From: Alteribacillus persepolensis
Lineage (GTDB): Bacteria > Bacillota > Bacilli > Bacillales > Marinococcaceae
DNA: 64,000 bases
Reading direction: 5' to 3'
Assembly: GCF_900099605.1 (NCBI RefSeq)
Contig: NZ_FNDK01000007.1
Location: 62,001-126,000, forward strand
Below are positions 35,714 through 46,632 of this stretch, in pieces (the first letter of the stretch is position 1; every line of letters starts with the position of its first letter). Below the pieces are notes generated by a model, which was not told the DNA's origin, made no database searches, and saw nothing but the letters and a program-made list of their open reading frames with translations. The position numbers and the translations under genes are program-made.

Positions 35714-38089
35714 ATGCTACGGTCAAAAACAAGATGGGACTGGACAGAAATATGCAGTGAGACGTGGAAGGAGCTGCAGAAACAGCTACACATATCAGCA
35801 TTAACGTCTAAAATTTTACAAAGACGAGGCTATACATCAGCAGGCGAAGCGGAACGGTTTATTCACACGGATTTGTCTTTTATGCATGATCCCTTTAAGT
35901 TAGACGGGATGACAAAGGCTGTGGAAAGAATTAAGCGGGCTGTGGAAAACAAAGAAAAAATCCTTATTTTTGGAGATTACGATGCTGATGGTGTTTCGAG
36001 CACAACAATCATGATTATGCTCTTAAAACAATTGAACGCTGACTTTGGCTGGTACATACCGAATCGATTTACAGAAGGATATGGGCCGAATATACCTGCA
36101 TTTCAGACGGCAAAAGAAGAAGGAGCGTCTCTTGTTATTACGGTGGATACAGGTATAGCGGCTGTGACAGAAATACAGGCGGCACGTGACATGGGGCTTG
36201 ATGTCATTATTACTGACCACCATGAACCGCCGCCAGAACTTCCAGAAGCGTATTGTATTATTAACCCTAAAAAACCAGGATGTGACTATCCATTTAAAGA
36301 GTTAGCTGGTGCTGGGGTTGCACTAAAGGTAGCGCACGCGGTTTTAGGCTATTTTCCAGAAGATATGCTTGATATTTTTACGATTGGCACTATCAGTGAT
36401 TTAGTACCTTTACTGGATGAAAATCGTGCGATGGTAAAACAAGGTTTAAAAGCATTAGCTTCGACGCAAAGACCGGGTCTTCAAGCTTTAAAACAAATAT
36501 CTGGTATTGACAGTGATCAAATAGAAGAAGATCATGTCGGGTTTTCCATGGGACCGCGAATCAATGCCGCAGGGCGAATGGAATCGGCCGATCCGGCTGT
36601 TCACTTATTGATGTCAGAAACGATTGGTGAAGCAAAAGAGTGGGCCGCCGTCATTGATGCCTTAAACAAAAAGCGTCAGCAAGTTGTCAATGAAATGACA
36701 AAGGAAGCGGTAGAAGAAGTTGAATCCAACTACCCTCCTGATGAGAATAAAGTGATTGTCGTTGGAAAAGAAGGCTGGAATCCAGGTGTTATAGGTATAG
36801 CTGCTTCCAGGCTTGCTGAAAAATATTACCGTCCGGTTATTGTATTAGCAATAGATAAAGAGAAAAATGAAGCTAAAGGTTCCGCAAGAAGTATTGAGGG
36901 CTTTGATATGTATAAAAACTTATCAAAAAACCGAGATTTGCTTCCTCATTTTGGCGGCCACCCTATGGCGGCAGGGCTAACGATGAAACCAGATGATATG
37001 AATGAGCTGCAAAGACGCTTATGCGAACAAGCAGAAACAGAAGTGGACAGTGACATATTCATTCCATTAACAAAGATAGATGTGCCAGTAGAGCTTCATG
37101 AAGTGTCGATTTCTGCGCTAGAGGAACTGCGTGAGCTCGCGCCTTTTGGTGTTGGAAATCCAAAGCCTGTTTTTATGATCAGAGACACAGAGATAGCTTC
37201 ATCGAGAAAGATTGGCAGCGATAAAAACCATCTTAAACTTGAGTTAACATCAGAAGCTTCTACGTTAGATTGCATCGGTTTCCGCTTGGGACATATCTAT
37301 GACAATATTACAGAGCATGCAGCTGCACATGTTGTCGGGGAATTGTCAATTAATGAATGGAATGGTTTTCGAAAGCCGCAGTTATTTTTAAAGGATATGT
37401 CGGTGCAGCATTGGCAGCTTTTTGATAAACGAAAAGAGCGCCAGCACCTAAAAGAATGGCTGAATCAGCTTCCGGATGAAAAAACAGCAGTCTGTATCTT
37501 TCAAGAAGAAACATATAAAGAATTAGAACCGTCTCTGTCACACAAGCAGGTATGTTCTTCGTTTACACCATCACATCATACAAATGACGTTCCGTATGTT
37601 GTACTGGCGGACATGCCGGTGAGTTTGACTGACTTACAAGAGCAGTTATCATCATTTCATTGTGTAGAAAGAGTGTATGCGTTTTTTAAAGACCGTCACG
37701 AACTCTATTTCAAACCGGTGCCAACAAGAGAAGACTTTAAATGGTACTATGCGTTTCTGCGTAAGCGGGAATCATTTGATGTGGGGAAATATGGAGAAGA
37801 ACTTGCTAAAAGAAAAGGATGGCTGACAGATTCAATTTCTTTTATGACAGATGTGTTTTTTGAACTCGATTTTGTTACAATGAACAATGGTGTTGTGACG
37901 GTAAATAAATCACCGGAGAAAAAAGATCTTCGTGAGTCTTCACATTATCAAAAACATATTGAAAAGTCCCGGACCGAACAAGAATTATTGTATTCTACCT
38001 ACAATGACTTAAAAGCTGGATTGACACCGTATATACATGGTGCTGATTTCAAACATGATCTGAAGGAGAAGGTTGGCAATGGATTATAA
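35714..38089 (+). CDS. recJ: Single-stranded-DNA exonuclease RecJ
   Basis: 5'-3' exonuclease for recombinational and mismatch repair. 791 residues, start ATG 35714 behind AGGGGTG. Phosphoesterase motifs of the DHH family are [15 protein letters not shown] near residue 86, [10 protein letters not shown] and ITDHHEPP; the DHHA1 part has [12 protein letters not shown] and [11 protein letters not shown]. It has the C-terminal extension typical of Firmicutes RecJ. Ends 11 bases into the apt gene. Confidence 0.95.
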   Translation: MLRSKTRWDWTEICSETWKELQKQLHISALTSKILQRRGYTSAGEAERFIHTDLSFMHDPFKLDGMTKAVERIKRAVENKEKILIFGDYDADGVSSTTIMIMLLKQLNADFGWYIPNRFTEGYGPNIPAFQTAKEEGASLVITVDTGIAAVTEIQAARDMGLDVIITDHHEPPPELPEAYCIINPKKPGCDYPFKELAGAGVALKVAHAVLGYFPEDMLDIFTIGTISDLVPLLDENRAMVKQGLKALASTQRPGLQALKQISGIDSDQIEEDHVGFSMGPRINAAGRMESADPAVHLLMSETIGEAKEWAAVIDALNKKRQQVVNEMTKEAVEEVESNYPPDENKVIVVGKEGWNPGVIGIAASRLAEKYYRPVIVLAIDKEKNEAKGSARSIEGFDMYKNLSKNRDLLPHFGGHPMAAGLTMKPDDMNELQRRLCEQAETEVDSDIFIPLTKIDVPVELHEVSISALEELRELAPFGVGNPKPVFMIRDTEIASSRKIGSDKNHLKLELTSEASTLDCIGFRLGHIYDNITEHAAAHVVGELSINEWNGFRKPQLFLKDMSVQHWQLFDKRKERQHLKEWLNQLPDEKTAVCIFQEETYKELEPSLSHKQVCSSFTPSHHTNDVPYVVLADMPVSLTDLQEQLSSFHCVERVYAFFKDRHELYFKPVPTREDFKWYYAFLRKRESFDVGKYGEELAKRKGWLTDSISFMTDVFFELDFVTMNNGVVTVNKSPEKKDLRESSHYQKHIEKSRTEQELLYSTYNDLKAGLTPYIHGADFKHDLKEKVGNGL

Positions 38090-38594
38090 AGATTACATCA
38101 CGGTTGTTGAAGATTATCCGCAAGAAGGCGTGCGATTTAAAGATATTACAACCCTCATGCAAAATGGAGATGTATATAAAAAAGCAATGGATGATATGAC
38201 AGCTTTTGCTTCGAATCAAAAAATTGATGTAGTCGTCGGGCCAGAAGCGAGAGGGTTTGTCGTTGGATGCCCAATCGCTTATGCTTTAGGGAAAGGATTT
38301 GTTCCTGTTAGAAAAAAAGGCAAACTTCCTCGCGAAACAGTGGACGTAGACTACGGTCTTGAATATGGAAAGGACAGTCTTTCTATTCATAAAGATGCAA
38401 TCAAACCAGGACAGAACGTATTGATTACTGATGATTTGCTTGCTACAGGAGGAACGGTTAATGCAACAGTAAAGCTGGTGGAAGAATTAGGCGGCCGTGT
38501 AGCGGGGCTGGCTTTTATGATTGAATTAAAGTATTTAAATGGTCGTGAAAACCTGGAACAGTACGATATTTTTTCTTTAGTGGAATTTTCCTGA
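38079..38594 (+). CDS. apt: Adenine phosphoribosyltransferase
   Basis: Salvages adenine to AMP with PRPP. 171 residues from ATG 38079 ([18 protein letters not shown]), which overlaps the recJ end; AAGGAG is 10 bases upstream. The PRPP-binding motif is [13 protein letters not shown] near residue 118, and [10 protein letters not shown] is the adenine-side loop. Terminator follows. In bacilli apt commonly precedes relA, linking purine salvage to the stringent response. Confidence 0.97.
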   Translation: MDYKDYITVVEDYPQEGVRFKDITTLMQNGDVYKKAMDDMTAFASNQKIDVVVGPEARGFVVGCPIAYALGKGFVPVRKKGKLPRETVDVDYGLEYGKDSLSIHKDAIKPGQNVLITDDLLATGGTVNATVKLVEELGGRVAGLAFMIELKYLNGRENLEQYDIFSLVEFS

Positions 38595-38610
38595 CATCGC
38601 ATTTTTCTTT

Positions 38611-38636
38611 ACTCGCCAATACCGGCGAGTTTTTTC
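38611..38636 (+). terminator. Terminator after apt
   Basis: ACTCGCC pairs with GGCGAGT across a 6-base loop and is followed by TTTTTT. Confidence 0.85.
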
Positions 38637-38747
38637 TAAATAGATGAGAAAATAAAGTCGTTCATTGTGCTACGACGATTCAAAGGGAATGAACTAAAGC
38701 GGTTACAAGCGTGAGTTTTTCTAATATTCGGCAGGCTTTATTTTTCC

Positions 38748-38776
38748 TTTACAGAACGGAAAAATTTAAAGATAAT
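38748..38776 (+). promoter_or_regulatory. Sigma-A promoter of relA
   Basis: TTTACA (38748-38753) and GATAAT (38771-38776) are 17 bases apart, about 43 bases before the relA start codon. The rest of the spacer from 38637 shows nothing else. Confidence 0.6.
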
Positions 38777-38818
38777 ATAAAGTAATAATCATTTTAGAAA
38801 GGTATGCAGGGTGATTCC

Positions 38819-41002
38819 ATGACCATCAATGAAGTGTTGGAAAAAGCTCAAGATTATTTATCAGACGATGACGTTTCTTTTTTGGAACGTGCTTATAAAT
38901 ATGCAGAAGCTGCCCATAGTGAGCAATACCGTAAATCCGGGGAACCATATATTTTACATCCTATTCAAGTAGCGGGGATTTTAATAGAACTCGAGATGGA
39001 TCCTGATACCATTGCGGGCGCTTTTTTACATGATGTTGTTGAAGATACAGATGTGACCGTGGAGCAGCTGCAAGAAGCGTTTAATGAAGAAGTTGCAATG
39101 CTTGTTGATGGTGTGACAAAGCTAAAAAAGATTAAATATAAATCGAAAGAAGAACAACAAGCGGAAAACCATCGCAAAATGGTTCTGGCGATGGCAAAGG
39201 ATATCCGGGTTATTTTGATTAAACTTGCAGACCGTCTTCATAATATGCGTACGTTAAAGCACCTTCCTCCGGCAAAACAGCGGAGGATTTCGAATGAAAC
39301 GCTGGAGATATTTGCACCGCTTGCCCATCGTTTAGGGATATCAACAATTAAGTGGGAGTTAGAGGATACTGCTTTACGATATTTGGACCCACAGCAGTAT
39401 TACCGCATTGTGAACTTAATGAAACAAAAGCGTGCTGAGCGTGAGAAGTATATTGAGGAAGTTATCGAAAACATTAAAGACAGTTTGGGAGATATTAACG
39501 TCAATCCAACGGATATTTACGGACGGCCAAAACATATTTACAGTATTTACCGAAAAATGGTGAATCAGAAGAAGCAATTCAATGAAATTTATGATCTTTT
39601 GGCTGTACGTATTATTGTCAAAAGCATCAGAGACTGTTATGCGGTGTTAGGAATTATACACACATGCTGGAAGCCGATGCCGGGTCGTTTTAAAGACTAT
39701 ATTGCCATGCCAAAAGCAAATATGTATCAATCTCTTCATACGACGGTTATTGGTCCGAAAGGCGAGCCGCTGGAAGTACAAATACGATCGGAAGAAATGC
39801 ATCGGGTGGCAGAATACGGTGTGGCCGCACATTGGGCGTATAAGGAAGGGAAAACGGTATCAGGGAAAAAGTCATTAGAAGACAAGCTAACCTGGTTTAG
39901 AGAGATTATTGAATGGCAAAATGATGCTTCAGATGCTCAGGAATTTATGGAATCTCTAAAAATTGACTTGTTTTCTGACATGGTGTTTGTATTTACACCA
40001 AAAGGTGATGTAATAGAGCTGCCTCGAGGGTCGGTGCCAATTGACTTTGCTTACCGGATCCATACAGAAATCGGAAACCGTACGATTGGAGCAAAAGTAA
40101 ATGGCAAAATGGTGCCGCTGGACCACCGCCTGCATACCGGAGACATTGTGGAAATGCTGACTTCTAAACATTCCTATGGACCTAGTAAGGATTGGCTGAA
40201 GTTAACGCAAAGCTCCCATGCAAAAAATAAAATCAAGCAATTTTTCAAAAAGGAGCGCCGTGAAGAGAATATTCAAAAGGGCCGGGAGATGCTTGAAAAA
40301 GAATTAAAAACACAAGACTTTGATCCAAAAAGCATGTTAACTGAAGAGAATATTCAAGAAGCCGCCGATAAATTTAGTTTCAGCGGAGAAGAAGATATGT
40401 TTGCTGCTGTAGGCTACAATGGGGTCAGTCCAAAGCAGGTAGTAACACGTTTAACAGAAAAAGTCCGTCAGCAAAAAGAACAGCAAGAAGAGGAAAAGTC
40501 CGTCGCTGAAGCGGTAAAAGATGTCTCTACTCAAAGGGCATCGAAAAAAACGAATACCGGTGTGAAAGTCAAAGGTGTAGACAATTTACTCATCCGCCTT
40601 TCCAAATGCTGTAATCCGGTGCCGGGTGATGAGATTATCGGCTATATTACAAAAGGGCGAGGGGTGTCCATTCATCGCGTTGACTGTCCAAATGTAAACA
40701 CCGAAGAAGCACAGCAGCGTTTACTTCCGGTAGAATGGGAAGGATCCAATGAAAAGCGGAAAAATTACAGTGTTGATATTGAGATTACTGGTTATGACCG
40801 GCGCGGCCTCTTAAATGAGGTGCTGCAGTCTATTACAGAGTCTCGGACGAATATTACAGCGGTGAGTGGACGTTCGGATAAAAACAAAATGGCTGTTATT
40901 GATGTTACTATTTCCATCCATAACGTGGACCACTTGCACCGGGTAGTAGAAAAAATAAAAAAACTGCCTGATATTTACTCTGTGAGAAGAGTGATACATT
41001 AA
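38819..41002 (+). CDS. relA: Bifunctional (p)ppGpp synthetase/hydrolase Rel
   Basis: Makes and degrades the alarmone (p)ppGpp. 727 residues: HD hydrolase domain ([13 protein letters not shown] near residue 74, and RLHNMRTL), synthetase domain ([21 protein letters not shown]), TGS domain ([17 protein letters not shown]), a zinc-finger-type region with Cys-Cys ([21 protein letters not shown]), and a C-terminal ACT domain. With both catalytic domains apparently intact it is the Rel type. Start ATG 38819 (AGGGTG 6 bases upstream) is favoured over ATG 38804. Confidence 0.96.
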   Translation: MTINEVLEKAQDYLSDDDVSFLERAYKYAEAAHSEQYRKSGEPYILHPIQVAGILIELEMDPDTIAGAFLHDVVEDTDVTVEQLQEAFNEEVAMLVDGVTKLKKIKYKSKEEQQAENHRKMVLAMAKDIRVILIKLADRLHNMRTLKHLPPAKQRRISNETLEIFAPLAHRLGISTIKWELEDTALRYLDPQQYYRIVNLMKQKRAEREKYIEEVIENIKDSLGDINVNPTDIYGRPKHIYSIYRKMVNQKKQFNEIYDLLAVRIIVKSIRDCYAVLGIIHTCWKPMPGRFKDYIAMPKANMYQSLHTTVIGPKGEPLEVQIRSEEMHRVAEYGVAAHWAYKEGKTVSGKKSLEDKLTWFREIIEWQNDASDAQEFMESLKIDLFSDMVFVFTPKGDVIELPRGSVPIDFAYRIHTEIGNRTIGAKVNGKMVPLDHRLHTGDIVEMLTSKHSYGPSKDWLKLTQSSHAKNKIKQFFKKERREENIQKGREMLEKELKTQDFDPKSMLTEENIQEAADKFSFSGEEDMFAAVGYNGVSPKQVVTRLTEKVRQQKEQQEEEKSVAEAVKDVSTQRASKKTNTGVKVKGVDNLLIRLSKCCNPVPGDEIIGYITKGRGVSIHRVDCPNVNTEEAQQRLLPVEWEGSNEKRKNYSVDIEITGYDRRGLLNEVLQSITESRTNITAVSGRSDKNKMAVIDVTISIHNVDHLHRVVEKIKKLPDIYSVRRVIH

Positions 41003-41030
41003 CATCTAGCTAGAGAAAGGGTTCATTTGT

Positions 41031-41474
41031 ATGAAAGTTGTTGTACAGCGTTCACAATATGGAGAATGCACAGTAGAAGGGGATATAACAGGATCGATTG
41101 ACCACGGAATCGTGGCACTCGTAGGTTTTACTCATGATGATACAGAAAAAGATTTACAGTGGATGGCTGAAAAGTTAGTTCACTTGAGGATTTTTGAAGA
41201 TGAAACGGGAAAAATGAATAAAAGCCTCATTGATACAGGGGGGCAAATCTTGTCCATTTCACAGTTTACGTTGTACGGGGATTGTAAAAAAGGGAGACGT
41301 CCGAACTTTATGGAAGCAGCTAAGCCCGAACAAGCAGAAGAGCTGTATAATCGTTTCAATGCCATACTGCAAGATAAAGGAGTGCGTGTTGAAACGGGAA
41401 CATTTGGGGCGATGATGAATATTCGTTTTACCAACGAAGGCCCTGTTACTCTTATCCTTGAGAGTCCCTCCTAG
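41031..41474 (+). CDS. dtd: D-aminoacyl-tRNA deacylase
   Basis: Hydrolyses D-amino acids, and probably glycine, mischarged onto tRNA. 147 residues with the two signature motifs [20 protein letters not shown] (around residues 75-94) and [11 protein letters not shown] near the C-terminus. AAAGGG precedes the ATG, 28 bases after relA, so it is probably cotranscribed with relA. Confidence 0.96.
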   Translation: MKVVVQRSQYGECTVEGDITGSIDHGIVALVGFTHDDTEKDLQWMAEKLVHLRIFEDETGKMNKSLIDTGGQILSISQFTLYGDCKKGRRPNFMEAAKPEQAEELYNRFNAILQDKGVRVETGTFGAMMNIRFTNEGPVTLILESPS

Positions 41475-41481
41475 AAGCAGG

Positions 41482-41510
41482 TTGACAAGGCGTTATTACA
41501 TTCGTATGAT
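41482..41510 (+). promoter_or_regulatory. Sigma-A promoter of the hisS T-box transcript
   Basis: A perfect TTGACA (41482-41487) and TATGAT (41505-41510) stand 17 bases apart, placing the transcript start near 41517, just before Stem I of the T-box. Confidence 0.82.
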
Positions 41511-41516
41511 AGATAA

Positions 41517-41785
41517 CAGTGAATATGAGTGAAGCTGATGAAGGAGACAGTAAACAAGGCAAAAGCAAATACAGAGAAGGAATGCACTAGCTGAGAGCAT
41601 ACCTATTTGTTTCTTGTTGAATAACACTCCTTCGGCTCTGTTTCGAACGCCGATAAGGTGAGTAGGTGCAGACGTAAGCAGGCGTTAACTGTAAAAAGCG
41701 GAAGCAGCGGATATGCTTCAATCAGGGTGGTACCACGGGTGTAAGACTCGTCCCTCGTTATATAACGAGGGACGAGTTTTTTTGT
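41517..41785 (+). promoter_or_regulatory. T-box riboswitch with His specifier, controlling hisS-aspS
   Basis: Binds uncharged tRNA-His to prevent termination. The conserved T-box AGGGTGGTACCACG lies at 41724-41737. Stem I closes between GAAGGA (around 41540) and TCCTTC (41628-41633), and directly before it the specifier loop reads GAATAACAC, giving CAC (His) at 41625-41627. A 15-bp perfect terminator stem (41746-41760 with 41763-41777) plus T run follows, alternative to the antiterminator formed with the T-box. Confidence 0.95.
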
Positions 41786-41810
41786 TAAAAGATAAGCAAG
41801 GATAAAAATT

Positions 41811-41945
41811 AGCGTTTTTCATGTCCAGTCCAAGCGCCCAGCCGCTCGGGGTTTCTCCCCTTTTTACTTTGGGCCGCGAACAGCCCTGCGCGAAAGCTCC
41901 AGAGCCTGTCACGGCTGGTCCAGGGCGCTTGCGCTTTTCTTATTT
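41811..41945. repeat. Bacillaceae-type intergenic repeat between T-box and hisS
   Basis: About 130 bases, GC-rich compared with its surroundings. Its ends read CATGTCCAGTCCAAGCGCCCAGCC and TCCAGGGCGCTTGCGCTTTTCTTA-like sequence, containing the inverted pair AAGCGCC/GGCGCTT. I recognise the start and end from a noncoding repeat common in Bacillus genomes. It lies after the T-box terminator and before the hisS ribosome site, so it is in the hisS 5' untranslated region. Not related to the repeat at 11305. Confidence 0.75.
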
Positions 41946-41972
41946 TGAAATGTTTGGAAAGGAGCGGTACAT

Positions 41973-43256
41973 ATGGATATTCGAATACCAAGAGGTACAC
42001 AGGACATCTTGCCTGGAGACTCGGAAAAGTGGCAGTGGATTGAAGCGAAAATTCATGACATCTGCCGGCGATTTAATTATACCGAAATTCGAACGCCTAT
42101 CTTTGAACAAACCGAATTATTTCAACGCGGGGTAGGAGACACCACCGATATTGTACAAAAAGAGATGTATACTTTTACCGACAGAGGGGGCAGAAGTTTA
42201 ACCCTACGCCCGGAGGGAACGGCTTCTGTAGTACGTTCTTATGTGGAAAATAAACTGTATGGAAGCCCGAATCAGCCGGAAAAATTATACTATATTGGAC
42301 CGATGTTTCGGTATGAGCGTCCACAATCCGGACGCATGCGCCAATTTTTTCAGTTTGGTGTCGAAGCTATTGGCAGTGACGATCCAGCTATTGATGCAGA
42401 AGTGATTGCATTGGCTATGCAATTTTATGAAGAAATGGGGCTGAAGGGGTTAAAGCTGGTTGTAAACAGTTTAGGAGATCAAGAAAGCAGAAAAGCTCAC
42501 CGCGATGCGCTTATCGCCCACTTCAAACCGCACATACATGAATTTTGCAGTGACTGCCAAGAGCGGCTGGAAAAAAATCCGCTTCGTATTTTGGATTGTA
42601 AAAAAGATCGAGAGCATCCTCTCATTCATGATGCACCGTCTATATTAGAATATTTAAACGACGAATCCCGTGAATATTTTAATACAGTGAAGCGTTTGCT
42701 AGAAGAAATGGAAATTCCTTATGAAGTTGATGCAACGCTTGTGCGTGGGTTGGATTATTACAACAACACAGCGTTTGAGATCATGATCGAAGGAGAAGGA
42801 TTCGGTGCTATTACTACATTGATGGGCGGAGGACGCTACAACGGCCTTGTTGAAGAGTTAGGCGGGCCAGAAACGCCAGCGATTGGCTTTGCGTTAAGCA
42901 TTGAGCGTTTATTAATGGCGTTAGATGCACAGAATGCGGCTCTCCCCGTTGATAAGACATTAGACTGCTATCTCGTTGCGATTGGTGAAGAACCGAAAGA
43001 AAAGGCAGCAGTGTTATTAACACAACTGCGCCGGGCTGGAATAAAAGCAGATAAAGATTACGTTCATAAAAAGGTAAAGGGCCAGTTTAAAGCAGCTGAT
43101 CGCTTGAGGGCATCTTACACTGCTGTTTTAGGAGAAGATGAGCTGGCCGGTGGTGTGGTCAACGTAAAATCCATGAATAATGGAGAGCAAACGGAAGTGC
43201 CAATTTCGGAGCTTGCAAATTATATGAAAGAAAAAATGGAGGAGAATGAAAAATGA
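41973..43256 (+). CDS. hisS: Histidyl-tRNA synthetase
   Basis: Class II synthetase of 427 residues. Motif 1 follows [19 protein letters not shown], motif 2 is [21 protein letters not shown], the histidine-specific loops are [14 protein letters not shown] and [15 protein letters not shown], and motif 3 is [13 protein letters not shown]; the C-terminal anticodon domain follows. GGAGCGG precedes the ATG. The stop overlaps the aspS start by four bases (ATGA). Expression is set by the upstream T-box for tRNA-His. Confidence 0.97.
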   Translation: MDIRIPRGTQDILPGDSEKWQWIEAKIHDICRRFNYTEIRTPIFEQTELFQRGVGDTTDIVQKEMYTFTDRGGRSLTLRPEGTASVVRSYVENKLYGSPNQPEKLYYIGPMFRYERPQSGRMRQFFQFGVEAIGSDDPAIDAEVIALAMQFYEEMGLKGLKLVVNSLGDQESRKAHRDALIAHFKPHIHEFCSDCQERLEKNPLRILDCKKDREHPLIHDAPSILEYLNDESREYFNTVKRLLEEMEIPYEVDATLVRGLDYYNNTAFEIMIEGEGFGAITTLMGGGRYNGLVEELGGPETPAIGFALSIERLLMALDAQNAALPVDKTLDCYLVAIGEEPKEKAAVLLTQLRRAGIKADKDYVHKKVKGQFKAADRLRASYTAVLGEDELAGGVVNVKSMNNGEQTEVPISELANYMKEKMEENEK

Positions 43257-45031
43257 TAGGACGTACTCATTATTGCGGCGATATTTCTGAACAGCTCATT
43301 GGAGAAAAAGTTCAATTAAAGGGATGGGCACAGACGAGAAGAGATTTAGGCCAAGTCATTTTTGTTGATTTACGAGACCGCACAGGTGTTGTGCAAATCG
43401 TTGCAAACCCTGAAATTTCTCAAGAAGCATTAGACGTGATGGATACCGTGCGAAGCGAATACGTACTTGATGTAAAAGGTACAGTTGTAAAAAGAGATGA
43501 AGAAACGTACAATGAAAAAATTCCAACTGGTACGGTCGAGGTCCAAGTCGACGAAATGACTATTTTAAACGAATCCAAGCCGCTGCCATTTCAAGTGGAT
43601 GGCGAAACGGATGTATCTGAAGACGTACGACTGCGTTACCGCTACCTTGATTTGCGTCGTCCAGAAATGCGCGATACATTTAAACTGCGTCATAAAACAA
43701 CCAAACTTATTCGCGACTTTTTGGATGAAAATGATTTTTTAGATATCGAAACACCGATGCTGACAAAGAGCACACCAGAAGGAGCGCGGGATTATCTCGT
43801 ACCCAGCCGTGTTCACCGCGGTGAGTTTTATGCTCTTCCTCAGTCTCCGCAACTATTTAAACAATTGTTAATGGTGTCCGGATTTGAAAAGTACTTTCAA
43901 ATTGTACGTTGCTTCCGCGATGAAGATTTACGCGCGGACCGCCAGCCAGAGTTCACTCAAGTAGATATCGAAGCATCGTTTATGGAAAAAGAAGATTTTC
44001 TTTCCATGATGGAAGATATGATGAAAAAAATCATGAAAGAAGTACACGATATAGAGGTTCCAACACCGTTTCCGCGTCTCACTTATGAAGAGGCCATGAA
44101 CCGCTACGGTTCCGATAAGCCGGACACACGCTTTGGCATGGAGTTAGTAGAGCTTTCTGATATTGTAAAAGACAGTGACTTCAAAGTGTTTGCCAATGCG
44201 GTCAAAAATGGCGGAATCGTTAAAGGATTGAATGTCAAAGGCGTCGCAGATAAAATGTCACGCAAAGAAATTGATGACTTGGCTGACTTTGTTGCCGTAT
44301 ATGGAGCAAAAGGCCTCGCCTGGTTAAAAGTAGAAGAAGACAGTTTGAAAGGGCCAATTGCGAAATTCTTTACAGAAGAGGAAACAGCCCAGTTACGAAA
44401 AGCGTTAGATGCGGAAGCTGGAGATCTGTTGTTCTTTGGTGCAGATAAAAAACAGGTTGTCTTCGATGCACTTGGTGCACTGCGTTTGAAATTCGGTAAA
44501 GAACTCGACCTTATTGACCACAGCAAGTTTAATTTCTTATGGGTAACAGAGTTCCCGCTAATGGAGTATGACGAAGATGAAGACCGCTACACAGCTATGC
44601 ACCATCCGTTCACAAGCCCGATGCGTGAAGATATCTCGAAATTAGACAGCAATCCAGAAGACGTACGAGCAGAAGCCTATGACCTGGTGTTAAATGGTTA
44701 TGAGCTTGGCGGAGGATCTCAACGTATTTATGAGCGCGACTTGCAAGAGAAAATGTTTGCTGCACTTGGTTTTAGTGAAGAAGAAGCTCGCGAACAATTT
44801 GGATTTTTGCTTGAAGCATTCGAATACGGTACGCCTCCTCATGGCGGTATTGCGCTGGGATTGGACCGTCTTATCATGATTCTTGCCGGCCGCAGCAATC
44901 TGCGTGACACGATTGCGTTCCCGAAAACAGCAAGTGCAAGCTGCCCATTAACCGGAGCGCCTGGAGAAGTAAGCACAAGCCAGCTGGATGAGCTGAATTT
45001 AGAAGTGGTGCAGTTTGAAGAAGAAGAATGA
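43253..45031 (+). CDS. aspS: Aspartyl-tRNA synthetase
   Basis: Class IIb synthetase of 592 residues: N-terminal OB anticodon-binding fold ([22 protein letters not shown]), motif 1 [19 protein letters not shown], motif 2 [22 protein letters not shown], a GAD insertion domain, and motif 3 [16 protein letters not shown]. It starts on the hisS stop codon behind GGAGGAG, so both enzymes share the T-box. Whether it also charges tRNA-Asn is not decided from sequence by eye. Confidence 0.97.
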   Translation: MIGRTHYCGDISEQLIGEKVQLKGWAQTRRDLGQVIFVDLRDRTGVVQIVANPEISQEALDVMDTVRSEYVLDVKGTVVKRDEETYNEKIPTGTVEVQVDEMTILNESKPLPFQVDGETDVSEDVRLRYRYLDLRRPEMRDTFKLRHKTTKLIRDFLDENDFLDIETPMLTKSTPEGARDYLVPSRVHRGEFYALPQSPQLFKQLLMVSGFEKYFQIVRCFRDEDLRADRQPEFTQVDIEASFMEKEDFLSMMEDMMKKIMKEVHDIEVPTPFPRLTYEEAMNRYGSDKPDTRFGMELVELSDIVKDSDFKVFANAVKNGGIVKGLNVKGVADKMSRKEIDDLADFVAVYGAKGLAWLKVEEDSLKGPIAKFFTEEETAQLRKALDAEAGDLLFFGADKKQVVFDALGALRLKFGKELDLIDHSKFNFLWVTEFPLMEYDEDEDRYTAMHHPFTSPMREDISKLDSNPEDVRAEAYDLVLNGYELGGGSQRIYERDLQEKMFAALGFSEEEAREQFGFLLEAFEYGTPPHGGIALGLDRLIMILAGRSNLRDTIAFPKTASASCPLTGAPGEVSTSQLDELNLEVVQFEEEE

Positions 45032-45033
45032 TT

Positions 45034-45342
45034 TTATAAATGGCTGGTCCGTCTGAACTCAGAAATAAAAAAGCGGGGATCAGACTGGATGTGGAATGTT
45101 CGGACACCGCCTGTTGTATGAATGTATAAAAAGCCGATCTGCCCTTTAGACCAGCGGTATGAAATGTCAAATACCTCGTTAAGGGGATAGACATGGCCGC
45201 TGGTCTTTAAACTATTGGAATACAAGTAAATAAAGTCTTGATAGGTCACTTGTTTTTTCTCGAACCATTCAATTTTTTGCTCAATAATGATAATTTCTTG
45301 CTTTGCAAGGATGTGATTGTCATGTCGCTGGTGGTTTGTCAA
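45034..45342 (-). CDS. Hypothetical protein, 102 residues
   Basis: Leftward gene convergent with aspS, leaving 2 bases between stop codons. Start TTG 45342 has GGAG 10 bases upstream. The N-terminal half is His/Ile-rich and helical (HDNHILAKQEIIIIEQKIEW), and the C-terminal half reads like a small beta fold (FDISYRWSKGQIGFLYIHTT, then GVRTFHIQSDPRFF), somewhat like a PH-type domain. No signal peptide or membrane helix. I do not recognise the family. Confidence 0.6.
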   Translation of the reverse strand: MTNHQRHDNHILAKQEIIIIEQKIEWFEKKQVTYQDFIYLYSNSLKTSGHVYPLNEVFDISYRWSKGQIGFLYIHTTGGVRTFHIQSDPRFFISEFRRTSHL

Positions 45343-45500
45343 AAGGATCAGCTCCGTTTAAGAAAATAAGAGTATCGTAACAATAATGTACTATACCCAG
45401 GAAACTAAAAGCAAAACCCGATATCACAACAGAGAACAAACATCAAACATGTATGGCATCAGTGGGAAAAGCCCAAAAATACTTTAAGCTTGAAAACACC

Positions 45501-45529
45501 TTGACCTGTTTGTGGCTCCATGCTATTAT
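45501..45529 (+). promoter_or_regulatory. Sigma-A promoter of 6S RNA
   Basis: TTGACC (45501-45506) and TATTAT (45524-45529) with 17 bases between, just upstream of the conserved 6S RNA sequence. Bases 45343-45500 show no gene. Confidence 0.85.
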
Positions 45530-45539
45530 AGAAACACAC

Positions 45540-45735
45540 AATTTGAAGAGTCCTGAGGTGTACGTGGGACACTAATCGTTTTGAGCCAACATTTATACAT
45601 TGGGAGCCTGCGGTTTCAATCTGGATAACATGCCTCTTTATAAGTGGACGTTTGAAGGATTGAACAGGGCACCCACCTGCCGAGAGCAGGCTTCAAAACT
45701 AAGTTCGTTTGACGGCACATCGGGACTCTTCCAAC
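45540..45735 (+). ncRNA. ssrS: 6S RNA (SsrS/BsrA)
   Basis: Noncoding RNA that mimics an open promoter and binds sigma-A RNA polymerase. It lies between aspS and tcdA, where B. subtilis bsrA (6S-1) is. Conserved stretches are TTTTGAGCCAACATTTA, GGATAACATGCCTCTT, AAGTGGACGTTTGAAGGA, TGAACAGGGCACCCACCTG and TTTGACGGCACATCGGGAC. The closing stem pairs GAAGAGTCC at the 5' end with GGACTCTTC at the 3' end. A separate hairpin terminator follows. Confidence 0.93.
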
Positions 45736-45748
45736 GATAAAAACAATC

Positions 45749-45779
45749 CCTGGGGAACGATATAACCCCAGGTTTTTTT
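45749..45779 (+). terminator. Terminator after 6S RNA
   Basis: CCTGGGG pairs with CCCCAGG followed by TTTTTTT. Confidence 0.88.
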
Positions 45780-45810
45780 ATGCTCATATAGGAAATGAGG
45801 AGGGATACAT

Positions 45811-46581
45811 ATGCTTCATCAGTTTTCACGCAATGAATTGGCTGTGGGACAAGAAGGACTGGATCGTTTGAAACATCAGTCTGTTGCTGTTCTTGGCGTC
45901 GGCGGAGTAGGATCATTTTCTGCCGAAGCATTAGTACGTTCAGGCATTGGCCGGGTAATATTAGTCGACAAGGACGATATCGATATTACAAATGTAAACC
46001 GGCAATTGCACGCTCTTACTTCCACTGTAGGACGGCCAAAAGCGGAAGTAATGAAAGAAAGGCTGCTGGAGGTTAATCCAGATTGTGATATTGAAGAAGT
46101 GAAAATGTTTTACACGGAAGAGACATATGAGGAATTTTTTGCTTATAAGCCTGATTATATTATTGATGCATCTGATACGATTTCATATAAAATTCATCTC
46201 ATTACAGAGTGTCATAAACGCAGCATTCCCATTATTTCCAGTATGGGGGCAGCGAATAAATTGGATCCGACCCGTCTAAAGGTTGTTGATTTATTCGATA
46301 CTACGAATGACCCTTTAGCCAGGGTGATGAGAAGAGAATTAAGAAAAAATGGGGTTACAGAAGGTGTTGATGTCGTATTTTCTGATGAAACTCCCATTAA
46401 AATCAAAGAAGAAGTGCGAAGTCAGATTGTCCCGGATGAGGCGGAAGAGAGCAATATTAGAAAATCAAAAATGCCGCCGTCATCTAATGCGTATGTACCA
46501 TCTGTGGCAGGACTGATTGCAGCTGGATATGTTATTAATAAGATGTTAGAAAGTATCCCTATTGAAAGAATACGTCAGTAG
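45811..46581 (+). CDS. tcdA: tRNA threonylcarbamoyladenosine dehydratase
   Basis: Cyclises t6A37 to ct6A in ANN-reading tRNAs using ATP. 256 residues of the ThiF/E1-like fold: VLGVGGVGSFSAEALVRSGIG as nucleotide-binding loop near residue 30, VDKDDIDITNVNRQ with the conserved Asp/Arg, and DASDTISYKIHLI. The B. subtilis homologue is yrvM. AGGAGGG precedes the ATG. Shares a two-way terminator with the convergent rsfA-like gene. Confidence 0.94.
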   Translation: MLHQFSRNELAVGQEGLDRLKHQSVAVLGVGGVGSFSAEALVRSGIGRVILVDKDDIDITNVNRQLHALTSTVGRPKAEVMKERLLEVNPDCDIEEVKMFYTEETYEEFFAYKPDYIIDASDTISYKIHLITECHKRSIPIISSMGAANKLDPTRLKVVDLFDTTNDPLARVMRRELRKNGVTEGVDVVFSDETPIKIKEEVRSQIVPDEAEESNIRKSKMPPSSNAYVPSVAGLIAAGYVINKMLESIPIERIRQ

Positions 46582-46586
46582 ATAAA

Positions 46587-46620
46587 AAAACTGTCTCTAC
46601 GAAAAATAGAGACAGTTTTT
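46587..46620. terminator. Bidirectional terminator between tcdA and rsfA-like gene
   Basis: AAACTGTCTCTA pairs with TAGAGACAGTTT; T runs follow in both directions. Confidence 0.88.
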
Positions 46621-46632
46621 ATGCGTTTGGCA

